From the NCBI GenBank assembly GCA_002471665.1, contig DKQK01000040.1, positions 124,001 to 188,000 on the forward strand: 64,000 bases of DNA. The letters run 5' to 3'. The stretch's first letter is position 1. The number at the start of each line of letters is the position of its first letter. The translations under genes were made by a program, and so were the position numbers. Positions 25,398-34,540 of this stretch are shown one piece after another. The notes below the pieces were generated by a model. The model had not been told where the DNA came from. It saw only the letters and a list, made by a program, of their open reading frames with translations, and ran no database searches. The stretch is from Gammaproteobacteria bacterium UBA7310 (lineage in GTDB: Bacteria; Pseudomonadota; Gammaproteobacteria; Pseudomonadales; Ketobacteraceae).

Positions 25398-26732
25398 ATG
25401 ATCAAGATCAAGCGAGGTCTGAATCTCCCCATAAGCGGCGCACCCAAGCAGACCATCGAAGATGGGCCTAGCATTCGGACTGTAGCCGTTCTGGGTAGTG
25501 ACTATGTGGGTATGAAACCCACGATGCATGTCAAAGTAGGTGATCAGGTCAAGAAAGGCCAGACGCTTTTCGCTGATAAGAAAACCGAAGGGGTACTGTT
25601 CACGGCACCGGCTTCGGGCACCATCTCAGCAATTCACCGTGGTCATAAGCGGGTATTGCAGTCTGTAGTGATCGATGTGGCGGGTGACGAAGAGGAATCC
25701 TTTGACGCTTATGCCCCAACCGAGCTGAGCAGCATCGGCCGGGACAAAGTCCAAGACAACCTGGTTAAATCCGGATTGTGGACTGCGTTCCGCACACGCC
25801 CCTTTAGCAAGGTTCCCGCGCTGGGTTCCGAACCAAGTTCAATTTTTGTCACTGCAATGGACACCAATCCTTTGGCCGCCGATCCTGCCGTGGTCATTAA
25901 GGAAGAAGCAGTGGCGTTCCAGCAAGGTCTGGACGTGCTGTCCAATCTTGCCAAGCAGGTCTGGCTGTGTAAGGCCGCAGGAGCAGGAATCGGCGGCAAC
26001 GGTATCGCCAAAGAAGCGGAGTTTTCCGGCCCTCATCCCGCCGGTTTGGCCGGTACCCATATCCATTACCTGGATCCGGTATCCGCCAACAAGTTTGTCT
26101 GGCATATCAATTATCAGGATGTGATCGCGGTCGGTAAACTGTTCACGACCGGTAAACTGAGCCTTGAGCGCGTGATTTCGCTGGCCGGACCCCAGGTCAG
26201 CAATCCCCGCCTGCTCCGCACCGTGCTCGGTGCCAGCACCGACGAGATCATCGCCGGTCAGGTGGAGAGCGGTGAAAACCGCGTTATCTCCGGTTCGGTA
26301 TTGTCCGGCACCAATGCCCATGGTCCTTATGCCTTCCTGGGCCGCTACCACAACCAGATCACGGTGTTGAAAGAAGGCCGCGATCGTGGAATGTTGGAAT
26401 ATTTGTGGGCCGGCAAAGACAAGCATTCCGTGCTTAACACGTTCCTTTCCGCCCTCAGCCCCGGCAAGCTGTTTTCGTTCACCACCACCACCAATGGCAG
26501 CCCCCGGGCTATGGTTCCGGTTGGTTCCTACGAGAAAGTGGTGCCCCTGGATGTACTGCCTACCCAGTTGTTACGCTCATTAATCGTCGGCGATACCCAG
26601 ACCGCCCAAGAGCTGGGATGTCTTGAGTTGGATGAAGATGACGTGGCTCTTTGTACTTATGTTTGCCCGGGCAAATATGAATACGGCCCCATCCTGCGCG
26701 ACAACCTCGACCGAATTGAGAAGGAGGGTTAA
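25398..26732 (+). CDS. nqrA: NqrA, Na+-translocating NADH:quinone reductase subunit A
   Basis: Peripheral cytoplasmic subunit of the six-part sodium pump. The 444 residues begin MIKIKRGLNLPISGAP and contain the biotinyl-lipoyl-like hammerhead motif (HVKVGDQVKKGQTLF) and the GGxGTHIH-type segment (LAGTHIHYLDP), as in known NqrA. It opens a tightly packed operon, nqrABCDEF-apbE-nqrM. AAGGAGGG overlapping its stop serves the next gene. Confidence 0.97.
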   Translation: MIKIKRGLNLPISGAPKQTIEDGPSIRTVAVLGSDYVGMKPTMHVKVGDQVKKGQTLFADKKTEGVLFTAPASGTISAIHRGHKRVLQSVVIDVAGDEEESFDAYAPTELSSIGRDKVQDNLVKSGLWTAFRTRPFSKVPALGSEPSSIFVTAMDTNPLAADPAVVIKEEAVAFQQGLDVLSNLAKQVWLCKAAGAGIGGNGIAKEAEFSGPHPAGLAGTHIHYLDPVSANKFVWHINYQDVIAVGKLFTTGKLSLERVISLAGPQVSNPRLLRTVLGASTDEIIAGQVESGENRVISGSVLSGTNAHGPYAFLGRYHNQITVLKEGRDRGMLEYLWAGKDKHSVLNTFLSALSPGKLFSFTTTTNGSPRAMVPVGSYEKVVPLDVLPTQLLRSLIVGDTQTAQELGCLELDEDDVALCTYVCPGKYEYGPILRDNLDRIEKEG

Positions 26733-26735
26733 CCG

Positions 26736-27938
26736 GTGCTACGTGATTTCTTCGATAAACTGGAACCGCATTTCGAGAAGGGTGGCAAGTACGAAAAGTA
26801 CTACGCGCTCTACGAAATGGTGGACACGTTCTTTTACAGCCCACCTTCAGTGACCCATGCCGCCTCTCACGTACGCGATGGCATAGATCTGAAGCGTATT
26901 ATGATTACGGTATGGTTGTGCACCTTCCCCGCCATGTTCTTCGGTATGTACAACGTAGGTGCGCAGGCCCTGGGCTACATGGCGGAGAACGGCATCACCG
27001 CGACCGGTGACTGGCGCTTCTTCTTTACCGATCTGCTGATCGCATACAACCCGGACAGTATCTGGGATTGCTTTATCTATGGTGCAGCCTACTTTATTCC
27101 TATTTACGCGGTCACCATGATTGCTGGTGGATTGTGGGAAGTTTTGTTCGCTGTGAAGCGCGGACACGAGGTTAACGAAGGCTTTTTCGTCACCTCCGTG
27201 CTGTTCGCACTGACCTGTCCTCCCTCGATTCCGTTGTGGCAAGTAGCGTTGGGTATATCCTTCGGTGTGGTGCTGGGTAAGGAAGTGTTTGGCGGTACCG
27301 GCAAGAACTTCCTCAACCCGGCGCTTACCGGCCGTGCCTTCCTGTTCTTTGCCTATCCGGCATCCATGTCCGGCGATTCAGTCTGGACTGCGGTGGACGG
27401 CTTCTCCGGTGCCACTGCGCTGAGCGTGGCGGCCAACGGCGGTATGGAAGCACTGCAAGGCTCCCTGACCTGGTTCGACGCCTTCTTCGGCAACATGCAG
27501 GGTTCCGTCGGCGAAACCTCTTCGCTGGCCTTGCTGATTGGTGGGGGATTCCTGCTGATTACCGGAATCGCGTCCTGGCGCATCGTATTGGGCGTATTCC
27601 TGGGCACTGCGGTCATGGGGCTGGTGTTTAATGCAGCCGGCAGTGACACCAATCCAATGTTTGAGATTCCATTCTACTGGCATTATGTGCTGGGTGGTTG
27701 GGCTCTGGGCACATTCTTTATGGCCACCGATCCGGTGTCCGCATCCATGACCAATAAAGGGAAAGTGGTATTCGGTATTCTGATCGGGGTTATGGTAATG
27801 CTGATTCGGGTGGTCAACCCGGCCTTTCCGGAAGGCATGATGCTGGCGATCCTGTTTGGTAACCTGTTTGCACCAACCATTGACCACTTTGTCATTCAAG
27901 CCAACATCAAGCGGAGGTTAGCACGCAATGTCCAGTAA
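26736..27938 (+). CDS. nqrB: NqrB, Na+-NQR subunit B
   Basis: Integral membrane subunit of 400 residues with about ten helices. The covalent-FMN site SGAT is present, with Thr227 as the expected attachment residue in DGFSGATALS. The start is GTG three bases after the nqrA stop, behind a strong AAGGAGGG site. NqrB carries riboflavin and FMN and forms part of the sodium channel. Its 3' end overlaps nqrC by 11 bases. Confidence 0.97.
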   Translation: MLRDFFDKLEPHFEKGGKYEKYYALYEMVDTFFYSPPSVTHAASHVRDGIDLKRIMITVWLCTFPAMFFGMYNVGAQALGYMAENGITATGDWRFFFTDLLIAYNPDSIWDCFIYGAAYFIPIYAVTMIAGGLWEVLFAVKRGHEVNEGFFVTSVLFALTCPPSIPLWQVALGISFGVVLGKEVFGGTGKNFLNPALTGRAFLFFAYPASMSGDSVWTAVDGFSGATALSVAANGGMEALQGSLTWFDAFFGNMQGSVGETSSLALLIGGGFLLITGIASWRIVLGVFLGTAVMGLVFNAAGSDTNPMFEIPFYWHYVLGGWALGTFFMATDPVSASMTNKGKVVFGILIGVMVMLIRVVNPAFPEGMMLAILFGNLFAPTIDHFVIQANIKRRLARNVQ

Positions 27939-28743
27939 CGATTCAACCGGAAAAACCCTGCTGGTTGCGTCACTGCTGTGTATCGTATGCTCAATCGTAG
28001 TATCGACCGCCGCAGTGGCCCTGAAAGGGGAACAAGTAAAAAACAAACTGTTGGACAAGAATAGAAATATTCTTGCTGCAGCAGGCATGTTGGAAGAGGG
28101 CAAATCCGTACAGGAAATCTTCGAACAGCGTTTGGAAGTGAAGCTGGTGAATCTGGATACCGGTGAGTACCTGACCGAGGAAACTGCAACGGAAGACTGG
28201 CAGAAAGCCGCATTGAAGAATCCAGTTGCCTATGATCAGCGCAAAGCCGCCAAGACCAAGGGCCAGAATGAAATTCTGGAGGGTTCAGAGGATATTGCCA
28301 GTATCAAGCGTCAGGCCCAGTATGCAACGGTGTATTTGGCCAAGGACGAAGCCGGTAACGTAGAGACCATTATCCTGCCGGTTCACGGTTACGGCCTGTG
28401 GTCTACACTCTATGGCTTTTTGGCCTTGCAGACCGATGCCAAAACAGTGGTGGGCCTGGGTTTTTATGAACACGGTGAAACACCCGGTCTGGGCGGCGAA
28501 GTGGACAACCCCAAGTGGAAGTCTATGTGGCCAGGCAAGGAAGTGTTCGATGAAGAAGGTGATGTGGCAATTCGCCTGGTAAAAGGCTCGGTAGACCCCA
28601 AGGCGCCGAATGCCGAGCACAAGGTGGATGGATTGGCAGGGGCGACCCTCACCAGTAACGGTGTGACCAATCTGTTGCAATTCTGGCTGGGTAAAAATGG
28701 GTTTGGCCCATACCTGGAAAAAGTCAAAGAGCAGGGGGTGTAA
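27928..28743 (+). CDS. nqrC: NqrC, Na+-NQR subunit C
   Basis: Subunit with a single N-terminal membrane helix (residues ~8-30) and a periplasmic FMN domain. The flavinylation motif reads DGLAGATLTS with Thr240 as the expected covalent-FMN residue, the substrate of the ApbE encoded downstream. Length is 271 residues. The ATG lies inside nqrB, an 11-base overlap that implies coupled translation. Confidence 0.97.
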   Translation: MSSNDSTGKTLLVASLLCIVCSIVVSTAAVALKGEQVKNKLLDKNRNILAAAGMLEEGKSVQEIFEQRLEVKLVNLDTGEYLTEETATEDWQKAALKNPVAYDQRKAAKTKGQNEILEGSEDIASIKRQAQYATVYLAKDEAGNVETIILPVHGYGLWSTLYGFLALQTDAKTVVGLGFYEHGETPGLGGEVDNPKWKSMWPGKEVFDEEGDVAIRLVKGSVDPKAPNAEHKVDGLAGATLTSNGVTNLLQFWLGKNGFGPYLEKVKEQGV

Positions 28744-28746
28744 GAC

Positions 28747-29409
28747 ATGGCATCTGAAACCAAAAAAGTCCTGTTTGGACCAATATTTGATAACAACCCC
28801 ATTGCATTGCAGATCCTCGGGATTTGTTCTGCGCTGGCGGTTACCAGTAATCTAAACACCACGGTCACCATGTGTATCGCGTTGACCACGGTAACTGCGT
28901 TTTCCAACTTTTTTATCAGTTGTATACGTAAGCAGATCCCATCCAGCATTCGGATCATCGTACAGATGGCGATCATCGCGTCGCTGGTTATTGTGGTGGA
29001 CCAGTTTCTCAAGGCGTACGCCTATGCCATCAGCAAGCAGCTGTCGGTATTTGTGGGCTTGATCATAACCAACTGTATCGTCATGGGGCGGGCGGAAGCC
29101 TACGCCATGAAGAACCCACCGATTCCCAGTTTCCTTGACGGCGTCGGTAACGGTTTGGGCTACAGTGCTGTGCTGTTGAGTCTGGGTGTGGTGCGTGAGT
29201 TGTTTGGTGCAGGCAAGCTGTTCGGCATTGAAATTCTGGCCACAGTGAACGACGGTGGTTGGTATGTGCCCAACGGCCTGTTGTTGTTGCCGCCCAGTGC
29301 ATTCTTCCTGATCGGTTTACTGATCTGGGCGCTGCGTTCCGCCAAGCCTGAGCAAGTGGAGAAATCAGAATTTTCCATGGCCCCTCAGTCCAAGGCATTG
29401 GCCCATTAA
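28747..29409 (+). CDS. nqrD: NqrD, Na+-NQR subunit D
   Basis: Integral membrane subunit of 220 residues, homologous to NqrE and RnfE, with six predicted helices. The conserved short cysteine-containing loops (e.g. GICSAL and LIITNCIVMGRAEAYA) contribute to the intramembrane iron centre shared with NqrE. It starts three bases after nqrC, and nqrE follows after 15 bases. Confidence 0.96.
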   Translation: MASETKKVLFGPIFDNNPIALQILGICSALAVTSNLNTTVTMCIALTTVTAFSNFFISCIRKQIPSSIRIIVQMAIIASLVIVVDQFLKAYAYAISKQLSVFVGLIITNCIVMGRAEAYAMKNPPIPSFLDGVGNGLGYSAVLLSLGVVRELFGAGKLFGIEILATVNDGGWYVPNGLLLLPPSAFFLIGLLIWALRSAKPEQVEKSEFSMAPQSKALAH

Positions 29410-29424
29410 TCGGAGGTTATTAAG

Positions 29425-30036
29425 ATGTTAGAGCATTATTTAAGCCTGCTGGTTAAGGCAATATTCGTAGAAAACATGGCGCTGGCCTTCTTTTTGGGTA
29501 TGTGTACTTTTATAGCCGTATCCAAGAAAGTGCAGACCGCACTGGGGCTGGGTATTGCCGTTATCGTGGTGCAGACAATCACGGTGCCGGTCAATAACCT
29601 GATCCTCACGGGGCTGTTAAAAGAAGACGCCCTGGCCTGGGCCGGTCTTGAGGGTGTGGACTTGAGCTTCCTCAGCCTGCTCAGTTTCATCGGTGTTATT
29701 GCGGCGCTGGTGCAGATTCTGGAAATGTTCCTGGATAAGTATGTACCGGCACTGTACAACGCACTGGGTGTATTTCTGCCTTTGATAACGGTGAACTGCG
29801 CGATTCTGGGTGGCTCCCTGTTTATGGCGGAGCGCGATTATACATTCGGCGAAAGCGTTGTTTATGGCGTTGGATCCGGCGCCGGTTGGGCGTTGGCCAT
29901 TGTGGTGCTGGCCGGTATCCGTGAAAAGATGAAATACAGTGATGTGCCCTCCGGCTTGCGTGGGTTGGGTATTACCTTCATTACCGTTGGTTTGATGTCG
30001 CTGGGCTTTATGTCTTTCTCTGGCATTCAGTTGTAA
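29425..30036 (+). CDS. nqrE: NqrE, Na+-NQR subunit E
   Basis: Integral membrane subunit of 203 residues, the pseudo-symmetric partner of NqrD. It begins MLEHYLSLLVKAIFVENMAL and has the conserved LGMCTFIAVSKK and VNCAILGGSLFMAERDY segments, whose cysteines help bind the intramembrane iron-sulfur centre. A GGAGG ribosome site precedes the ATG. Confidence 0.97.
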   Translation: MLEHYLSLLVKAIFVENMALAFFLGMCTFIAVSKKVQTALGLGIAVIVVQTITVPVNNLILTGLLKEDALAWAGLEGVDLSFLSLLSFIGVIAALVQILEMFLDKYVPALYNALGVFLPLITVNCAILGGSLFMAERDYTFGESVVYGVGSGAGWALAIVVLAGIREKMKYSDVPSGLRGLGITFITVGLMSLGFMSFSGIQL

Positions 30037-30057
30037 GCAGACGGGGAGAGTAGAGTT

Positions 30058-31290
30058 ATGGATCAATCAACAATCTTTTTGGGCGTGGGCATGTTCACCG
30101 TCATCGTATTGGCGTTGGTGATGTTGATTTTGATGGCGCGCTCCCGCCTGGTGAGTACCGGTAATGTGCACCTGGATATCAACGACGATCCGGAGAAAGG
30201 CATCGATGTACCAGCCGGCGGCAAGCTTTTGAATACCCTGGCGGACAAGGGCATTTTTGTGTCATCGGCCTGCGGTGGTGGTGGCACCTGTGCCCAATGT
30301 AAGGTGATCGTGAAGGAGGGCGGCGGTGACATACTGCCCACTGAAGAGACTCACTTTACACCCCGTGAGGCAAAGGAAGGCTGGCGCCTGTCCTGCCAGG
30401 TGGCAGTGAAGCAGGATATGAAAATCGAGCTGGACGAAGCCTTCTTTGGCGTTAAAAAGTGGGAAACCACCGTTCGCTCCAATCATAACGTGGCGACCTT
30501 CATCAAGGAATTGGCGCTGGATCTGCCGGAAGGTGAGATCGTTAATTTCCGCGCCGGTGGTTACGTACAGCTGGAAGCGCCGGTACACCATGTTAAGTAC
30601 AAGGATTTCGATATTGAGGAAGAGTTCCGTGGTGATTGGGAACGATTCGGTTTCTTCAATCTGGAATCGAAAGTGGATGAGCCGGTTATCCGGGCTTATT
30701 CCATGGCCAATTACCCGGAAGAGTATGGTGTGCTGAAGTTCAACATTCGTATTGCCACACCCCCACCGGGCTCCCACGGTATTCCGCCCGGCCAGATGTC
30801 CTCCTGGGTTTTCAGCCTGAAGCCGGGTGATAAGGTTACCGTATACGGTCCCTTTGGTGAGTTCTTTGCGACGGATACTGACAATGAAATGGTATTCATC
30901 GGTGGTGGTGCCGGTATGGCACCCATGCGCTCCCACATATTTGATCAGCTCAAGCGCCTCAAAACCAATCGCAAGATTTCATTCTGGTATGGTGCGCGCA
31001 GTCTTCGTGAGTTGTTTTACAAAGAAGATTATGATCAGTTGGCCGAAGAGAATGATAATTTCGACTGGCACATTGCGTTATCCGACCCTCAACCGGAAGA
31101 TAACTGGAGCGGCCTGACCGGGTTTATTCACAATGTGTTGTACGAGCAATATCTGAAGGATCATGATGCACCTGAAGATTGTGAATACTACATGTGTGGG
31201 CCTCCGATGATGAATGCCGCCGTGCTGAAAATGCTGGAAGATCTGGGTGTTGAACGCGATAACATCTTCCTTGATGATTTCGGCGGCTGA
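30058..31290 (+). CDS. nqrF: NqrF, Na+-NQR subunit F (NADH dehydrogenase)
   Basis: Electron-input subunit of 410 residues: one N-terminal membrane helix (~5-27), a 2Fe-2S ferredoxin domain with cysteines 72, 78, 81 and 113 (SSACGGGGTCAQC and LSCQV), and a flavodoxin-reductase-like domain. The FAD site is RAYSMANYP, and the NADH site shows GGGAGMAPMRSH and YYMCGPPMM. apbE follows 16 bases after the stop. Confidence 0.98.
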   Translation: MDQSTIFLGVGMFTVIVLALVMLILMARSRLVSTGNVHLDINDDPEKGIDVPAGGKLLNTLADKGIFVSSACGGGGTCAQCKVIVKEGGGDILPTEETHFTPREAKEGWRLSCQVAVKQDMKIELDEAFFGVKKWETTVRSNHNVATFIKELALDLPEGEIVNFRAGGYVQLEAPVHHVKYKDFDIEEEFRGDWERFGFFNLESKVDEPVIRAYSMANYPEEYGVLKFNIRIATPPPGSHGIPPGQMSSWVFSLKPGDKVTVYGPFGEFFATDTDNEMVFIGGGAGMAPMRSHIFDQLKRLKTNRKISFWYGARSLRELFYKEDYDQLAEENDNFDWHIALSDPQPEDNWSGLTGFIHNVLYEQYLKDHDAPEDCEYYMCGPPMMNAAVLKMLEDLGVERDNIFLDDFGG

Positions 31291-31306
31291 TCGAGTTAGC
31301 GTGCCA

Positions 31307-32332
31307 ATGAAACCCTTGCAGCCCGTTATCATCAGTCTGGTTTGGATCAGCCTGTTGATAACGGGCTGTTCTCGTTCTGAGGCTCCGGATCTGCTGGAGT
31401 TCAGCGGTCGAACCATGGGTACCTGGTATACCGTTAAAGTGGTGGATCTACCGCCCACCAGCACGGCGCAGGCGTTGGCAGCAGTAATTGAAGCAGAGCT
31501 CAACAACGTCAACAGTAAGATGTCCACCTACAAAGCCGATTCCGAGTTGTCGCGCCTGAATCAGGCTGCGGTGGGCGAGCCATTCCCGGTATCGAGGGAC
31601 ACTTTTGAAGTCATATCGCGGTCACTGGATATCTGGCGCCTGAGTCAGGGAGCATTCGACATTACCATCGGCCCGCTGGTCAATCTGTGGGGATTCGGGC
31701 CCAACGGCAGTCCGGACCGGGTACCGACCCGAAGCGAAATGAAGCAAGCCTGGAATCGTGTGGGGTCCGATGGTTTGACCTTACACATGGATGATCTGGA
31801 ATTGGTTAAGCGTAAGGATCTGTATGTGGATCTTTCAGCAATCGCCAAAGGCTATGCGGTGGATCGGGTGGCAGAGGCTCTGGAGAACCAAGGGGTACGC
31901 CGCTATCTTGTGGAAGTGGGTGGAGAAATCCGCGCCGGCAACAGTAAATCCCCCACCCATTCCTGGCAGGTGGCGGTGGAGGAACCGGTTTCCAGTAAAC
32001 GTGAGGTTCACAAGGTGATTAAGCTGGATAATTCCGCCATGGCCACGTCAGGGGATTACCGCAACTATTTTGAGGTGGAAGGGAAACGTTATTCCCATAC
32101 CATCGATCCGCGGGATGGCAAGCCGATTTCTCATGATCTGGTGTCAGCCACAGTGATTATGCCCAGCTGCGCCGATGCCGATGCCTGGGCCACGGCAATG
32201 ATGGTGCTGGGGCCGGATTTGGGATTACAGATCGCAGAAGCAAACAATCTGGCCGTGTATATGATTGTGAAAGCCGGGTCCGGTTTTGATAGTCGTTACA
32301 GCCCGGCCTTTGGCCGCTATATTAATGAATAG
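31307..32332 (+). CDS. apbE: ApbE, FAD:protein FMN transferase (lipoprotein)
   Basis: Periplasmic enzyme that attaches FMN to threonines of NqrB and NqrC. A signal peptide ends in the lipobox LITGC, so it is a lipoprotein. The family signatures GRTMGTWYTVKV, GAFDITIGPLVNLWGFGP, DLSAIAKGYAVDRV and HTIDPRDGKPI are present. ATG at 31307 gives 341 residues and places the signal peptide correctly; a GTG six bases earlier is also possible. Its place between nqrF and nqrM shows the modification enzyme is made with its substrate. Confidence 0.95.
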   Translation: MKPLQPVIISLVWISLLITGCSRSEAPDLLEFSGRTMGTWYTVKVVDLPPTSTAQALAAVIEAELNNVNSKMSTYKADSELSRLNQAAVGEPFPVSRDTFEVISRSLDIWRLSQGAFDITIGPLVNLWGFGPNGSPDRVPTRSEMKQAWNRVGSDGLTLHMDDLELVKRKDLYVDLSAIAKGYAVDRVAEALENQGVRRYLVEVGGEIRAGNSKSPTHSWQVAVEEPVSSKREVHKVIKLDNSAMATSGDYRNYFEVEGKRYSHTIDPRDGKPISHDLVSATVIMPSCADADAWATAMMVLGPDLGLQIAEANNLAVYMIVKAGSGFDSRYSPAFGRYINE

Positions 32333-32402
32333 TGAAACTGTGATTTGTTAAGCCCGCTACCCAGGGTGTAAACTGCAGTAACAGTGTAGTAAGGAGTTGG
32401 TT

Positions 32403-32630
32403 ATGACAACCTTTTTGATTGCGTTCGTGTTTTTTGCCCTGGTGATTGCTGCAATGGCGGTGGGTGTCATATTCTCCAATAAACCCATTCAGGGATCCTG
32501 TGGCGGCCTTAATAACATAGGGTTGGATGGCGATTGCGAAATTTGCGGTGGCAATCGCGATAAATGTGAAGAATCCCAGAAGCAGGATGGAGCGCCAGCC
32601 GATCTTGCCTACGATGCCACCAAACGCTAG
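32403..32630 (+). CDS. nqrM: NqrM, Na+-NQR maturation factor
   Basis: Small membrane protein of 75 residues needed to assemble the NqrD/E iron centre. It has one N-terminal helix (residues ~3-25), then the cysteine-rich segment SCGGLNN...CEICGG and a further Cys, matching the NqrM/DUF539 family. AAGGAG lies six bases before the ATG at 32403; an in-frame TTG at 32397 is less likely. It closes the nqr operon and is followed by a strong terminator. Confidence 0.95.
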   Translation: MTTFLIAFVFFALVIAAMAVGVIFSNKPIQGSCGGLNNIGLDGDCEICGGNRDKCEESQKQDGAPADLAYDATKR

Positions 32631-32650
32631 ATACCGCCTGAACTCAGCAA

Positions 32651-32699
32651 GAAAAGCCCCGCAGGATACCGAAAAGTTCCTGCGGGGCTTTTCTTTTTC
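32651..32699 (+). terminator. Intrinsic terminator ending the nqr operon
   Basis: A 16-base-pair stem, GAAAAGCCCCGCAGGA (32651-32666) with TCCTGCGGGGCTTTTC (32678-32693), has an 11-base loop and is followed by TTTTTC. Confidence 0.92.
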
Positions 32700-32758
32700 T
32701 ATACTGAAAAAAGACTGATTTTCAGATGTTTATTCTTCAGTAGTATCAGGGTTTAAAA

Positions 32759-34156
32759 ATGCCGACGCATTATGAAGTGGTAGTAATCGGAGCGGGGCCG
32801 GCGGGTGAAGGTGCTGCCATGCGGGCCGGTAAAACCGGCCTGAATGTGGCAATGGTGGATGACAAACCCATGGTTGGGGGCAATTGCGCCCATCTGGGTA
32901 CCATACCGTCCAAGGCCTTACGTCATGCAGTCAAGCAAATCATTACGTTCAATACGGATGCCCTGTTTCGTGATATTGGCGGGCCGCGTACGTTTTCGTT
33001 TCCCAAAGTGTTAAAACGGGCAGAGAGTGTGATCGCCAAGCAAGTTAAGTTGCGCACCACGTTCTATGCCCGCAATCGCATCAAGGTGTACAGTGGCCAG
33101 GGCCGGTTTACGGATTCGCACACCCTTGAGGTGGTGAAGGCCGATGGTTCCATTGAGACCCTGATTGCCGATAAATTTGTCATCGCCACGGGCTCCCGTC
33201 CATACCGCCCAACGGATGTAGATTTTAATAATCCCCGAGTCTATGACAGCGATACCATTCTTAAACTCCAACACACTCCCCGTAAGATTGTCATCTATGG
33301 TGCCGGTGTGATTGGCTGTGAATACGCCTCTATTTTTTGCGGATTGGGAGTGCGTGTGGAGCTGATCAACACCCGGGAACGCCTGCTGGATTTTCTGGAT
33401 TATGAGATATCCGATGCGCTTAGCTATCACCTGCGGGATATCGGCGTGCTGATTCGAAATGGTGAAGAGTATGAAGAGGTGGTGTGCCGCGAAAACGATG
33501 TCATTGTTAAACTGCAATCCGGCAAAGTGGTGAGGGGGGATGCCTTTCTGTGGTGTAACGGTCGCACGGGTAATACCGACAGTCTGAATCTGAATGCCGT
33601 GGGTTTGACGGCAAACCATCGTGGCCAGTTGGAAGTGAATGACCATTATCAAACATTAAGTGCTCATGTCTATGCCGCAGGTGATGTCATCGGCTGGCCC
33701 AGTCTGGCCAGCGCAGCTTATGATCAGGGGCGTTCTACCGGAGCCTGCGTAGCGGAACTGGATGACTTTTATCTGGTCGAAGACGTGCCGACGGGTATTT
33801 ATACCATTCCGGAAATCAGCTCCCTGGGGTTGACCGAGCAGGAGCTTACGCGGGAAAAGGTGCCTTATGAAGTGGGGCAAGCAGCGTTTAAAACGGTAGC
33901 TCGTGCACAGATTACCGGGGAAACAGTGGGTATGATTAAACTACTGTTTCATCGTGAAACTCTGCAGATTCTGGGAATCCATTGCTTTGGAGACCAGGCA
34001 TCGGAAATCATTCACATAGGCCAGGCGATTATGAATCAGCCTGGTGGCGCCAATAGTATTGAGTATTTTGTGAACACTACCTTCAATTATCCAACGATGG
34101 CTGAAGCCTATCGCGTGGCGGCACTCAATGGTTTGTATCGGGTGAGAAGTCTCTGA
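32759..34156 (+). CDS. sthA: SthA, soluble pyridine nucleotide transhydrogenase
   Basis: Cytoplasmic FAD enzyme that equilibrates NADPH and NADH. The 465 residues match E. coli SthA. The FAD site is VVVIGAGPAGEGAA and the NAD site VIYGAGVIGCEYASIF. The active-site region reads GGNCAHLGTIPSKALRH: the second cysteine of true disulfide reductases is Thr, as expected for SthA. The stop is followed directly by the ATG of a VanZ-like gene. Confidence 0.95.
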   Translation: MPTHYEVVVIGAGPAGEGAAMRAGKTGLNVAMVDDKPMVGGNCAHLGTIPSKALRHAVKQIITFNTDALFRDIGGPRTFSFPKVLKRAESVIAKQVKLRTTFYARNRIKVYSGQGRFTDSHTLEVVKADGSIETLIADKFVIATGSRPYRPTDVDFNNPRVYDSDTILKLQHTPRKIVIYGAGVIGCEYASIFCGLGVRVELINTRERLLDFLDYEISDALSYHLRDIGVLIRNGEEYEEVVCRENDVIVKLQSGKVVRGDAFLWCNGRTGNTDSLNLNAVGLTANHRGQLEVNDHYQTLSAHVYAAGDVIGWPSLASAAYDQGRSTGACVAELDDFYLVEDVPTGIYTIPEISSLGLTEQELTREKVPYEVGQAAFKTVARAQITGETVGMIKLLFHRETLQILGIHCFGDQASEIIHIGQAIMNQPGGANSIEYFVNTTFNYPTMAEAYRVAALNGLYRVRSL

Positions 34157-34540
34157 ATGTTACCAATTCCTTTGCAGTCCCATCAGATTACCTGGTTTTT
34201 CAGGCTGGCGTTATTACTGAATTTGCTGGCCATCAGTTGGTTGGCCTTCAGTGCCCGCCCGTTGATGATCATGCCCGATATGCTCAGTGACAAGATACAC
34301 CATTTCATTGCTTTCTTTGTGCTTGCCTATTGCCTGGATGCCGGCTTTCCGAAACGGCGCTTTCTGGTGTACAAGTTGGTCCCGCTGCTGTTCTATGGCA
34401 TTGCCATAGAACTGATCCAGAGCCGCATACCCAATCGTGATGTGTCAGGATTGGATTTGTTGGCGGATGCGCTGGCCATCGTTAGTTACTGGTTGATCCG
34501 CCAGCCAATGCGAAAACTGCTGGTACCCGCAAAGCCCTAG
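34157..34540 (+). CDS. VanZ-like membrane protein
   Basis: A 127-residue protein with three to four hydrophobic helices and the VanZ-family features SDKIHHFIAFFVLAYCLD and IELIQSRIPNRDVSGLDLLADALAI. The function of the family is unknown; VanZ itself gives low-level teicoplanin resistance. It begins on the base after the sthA stop and overlaps the convergent HD-GYP-like gene by four bases. Confidence 0.85.
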   Translation: MLPIPLQSHQITWFFRLALLLNLLAISWLAFSARPLMIMPDMLSDKIHHFIAFFVLAYCLDAGFPKRRFLVYKLVPLLFYGIAIELIQSRIPNRDVSGLDLLADALAIVSYWLIRQPMRKLLVPAKP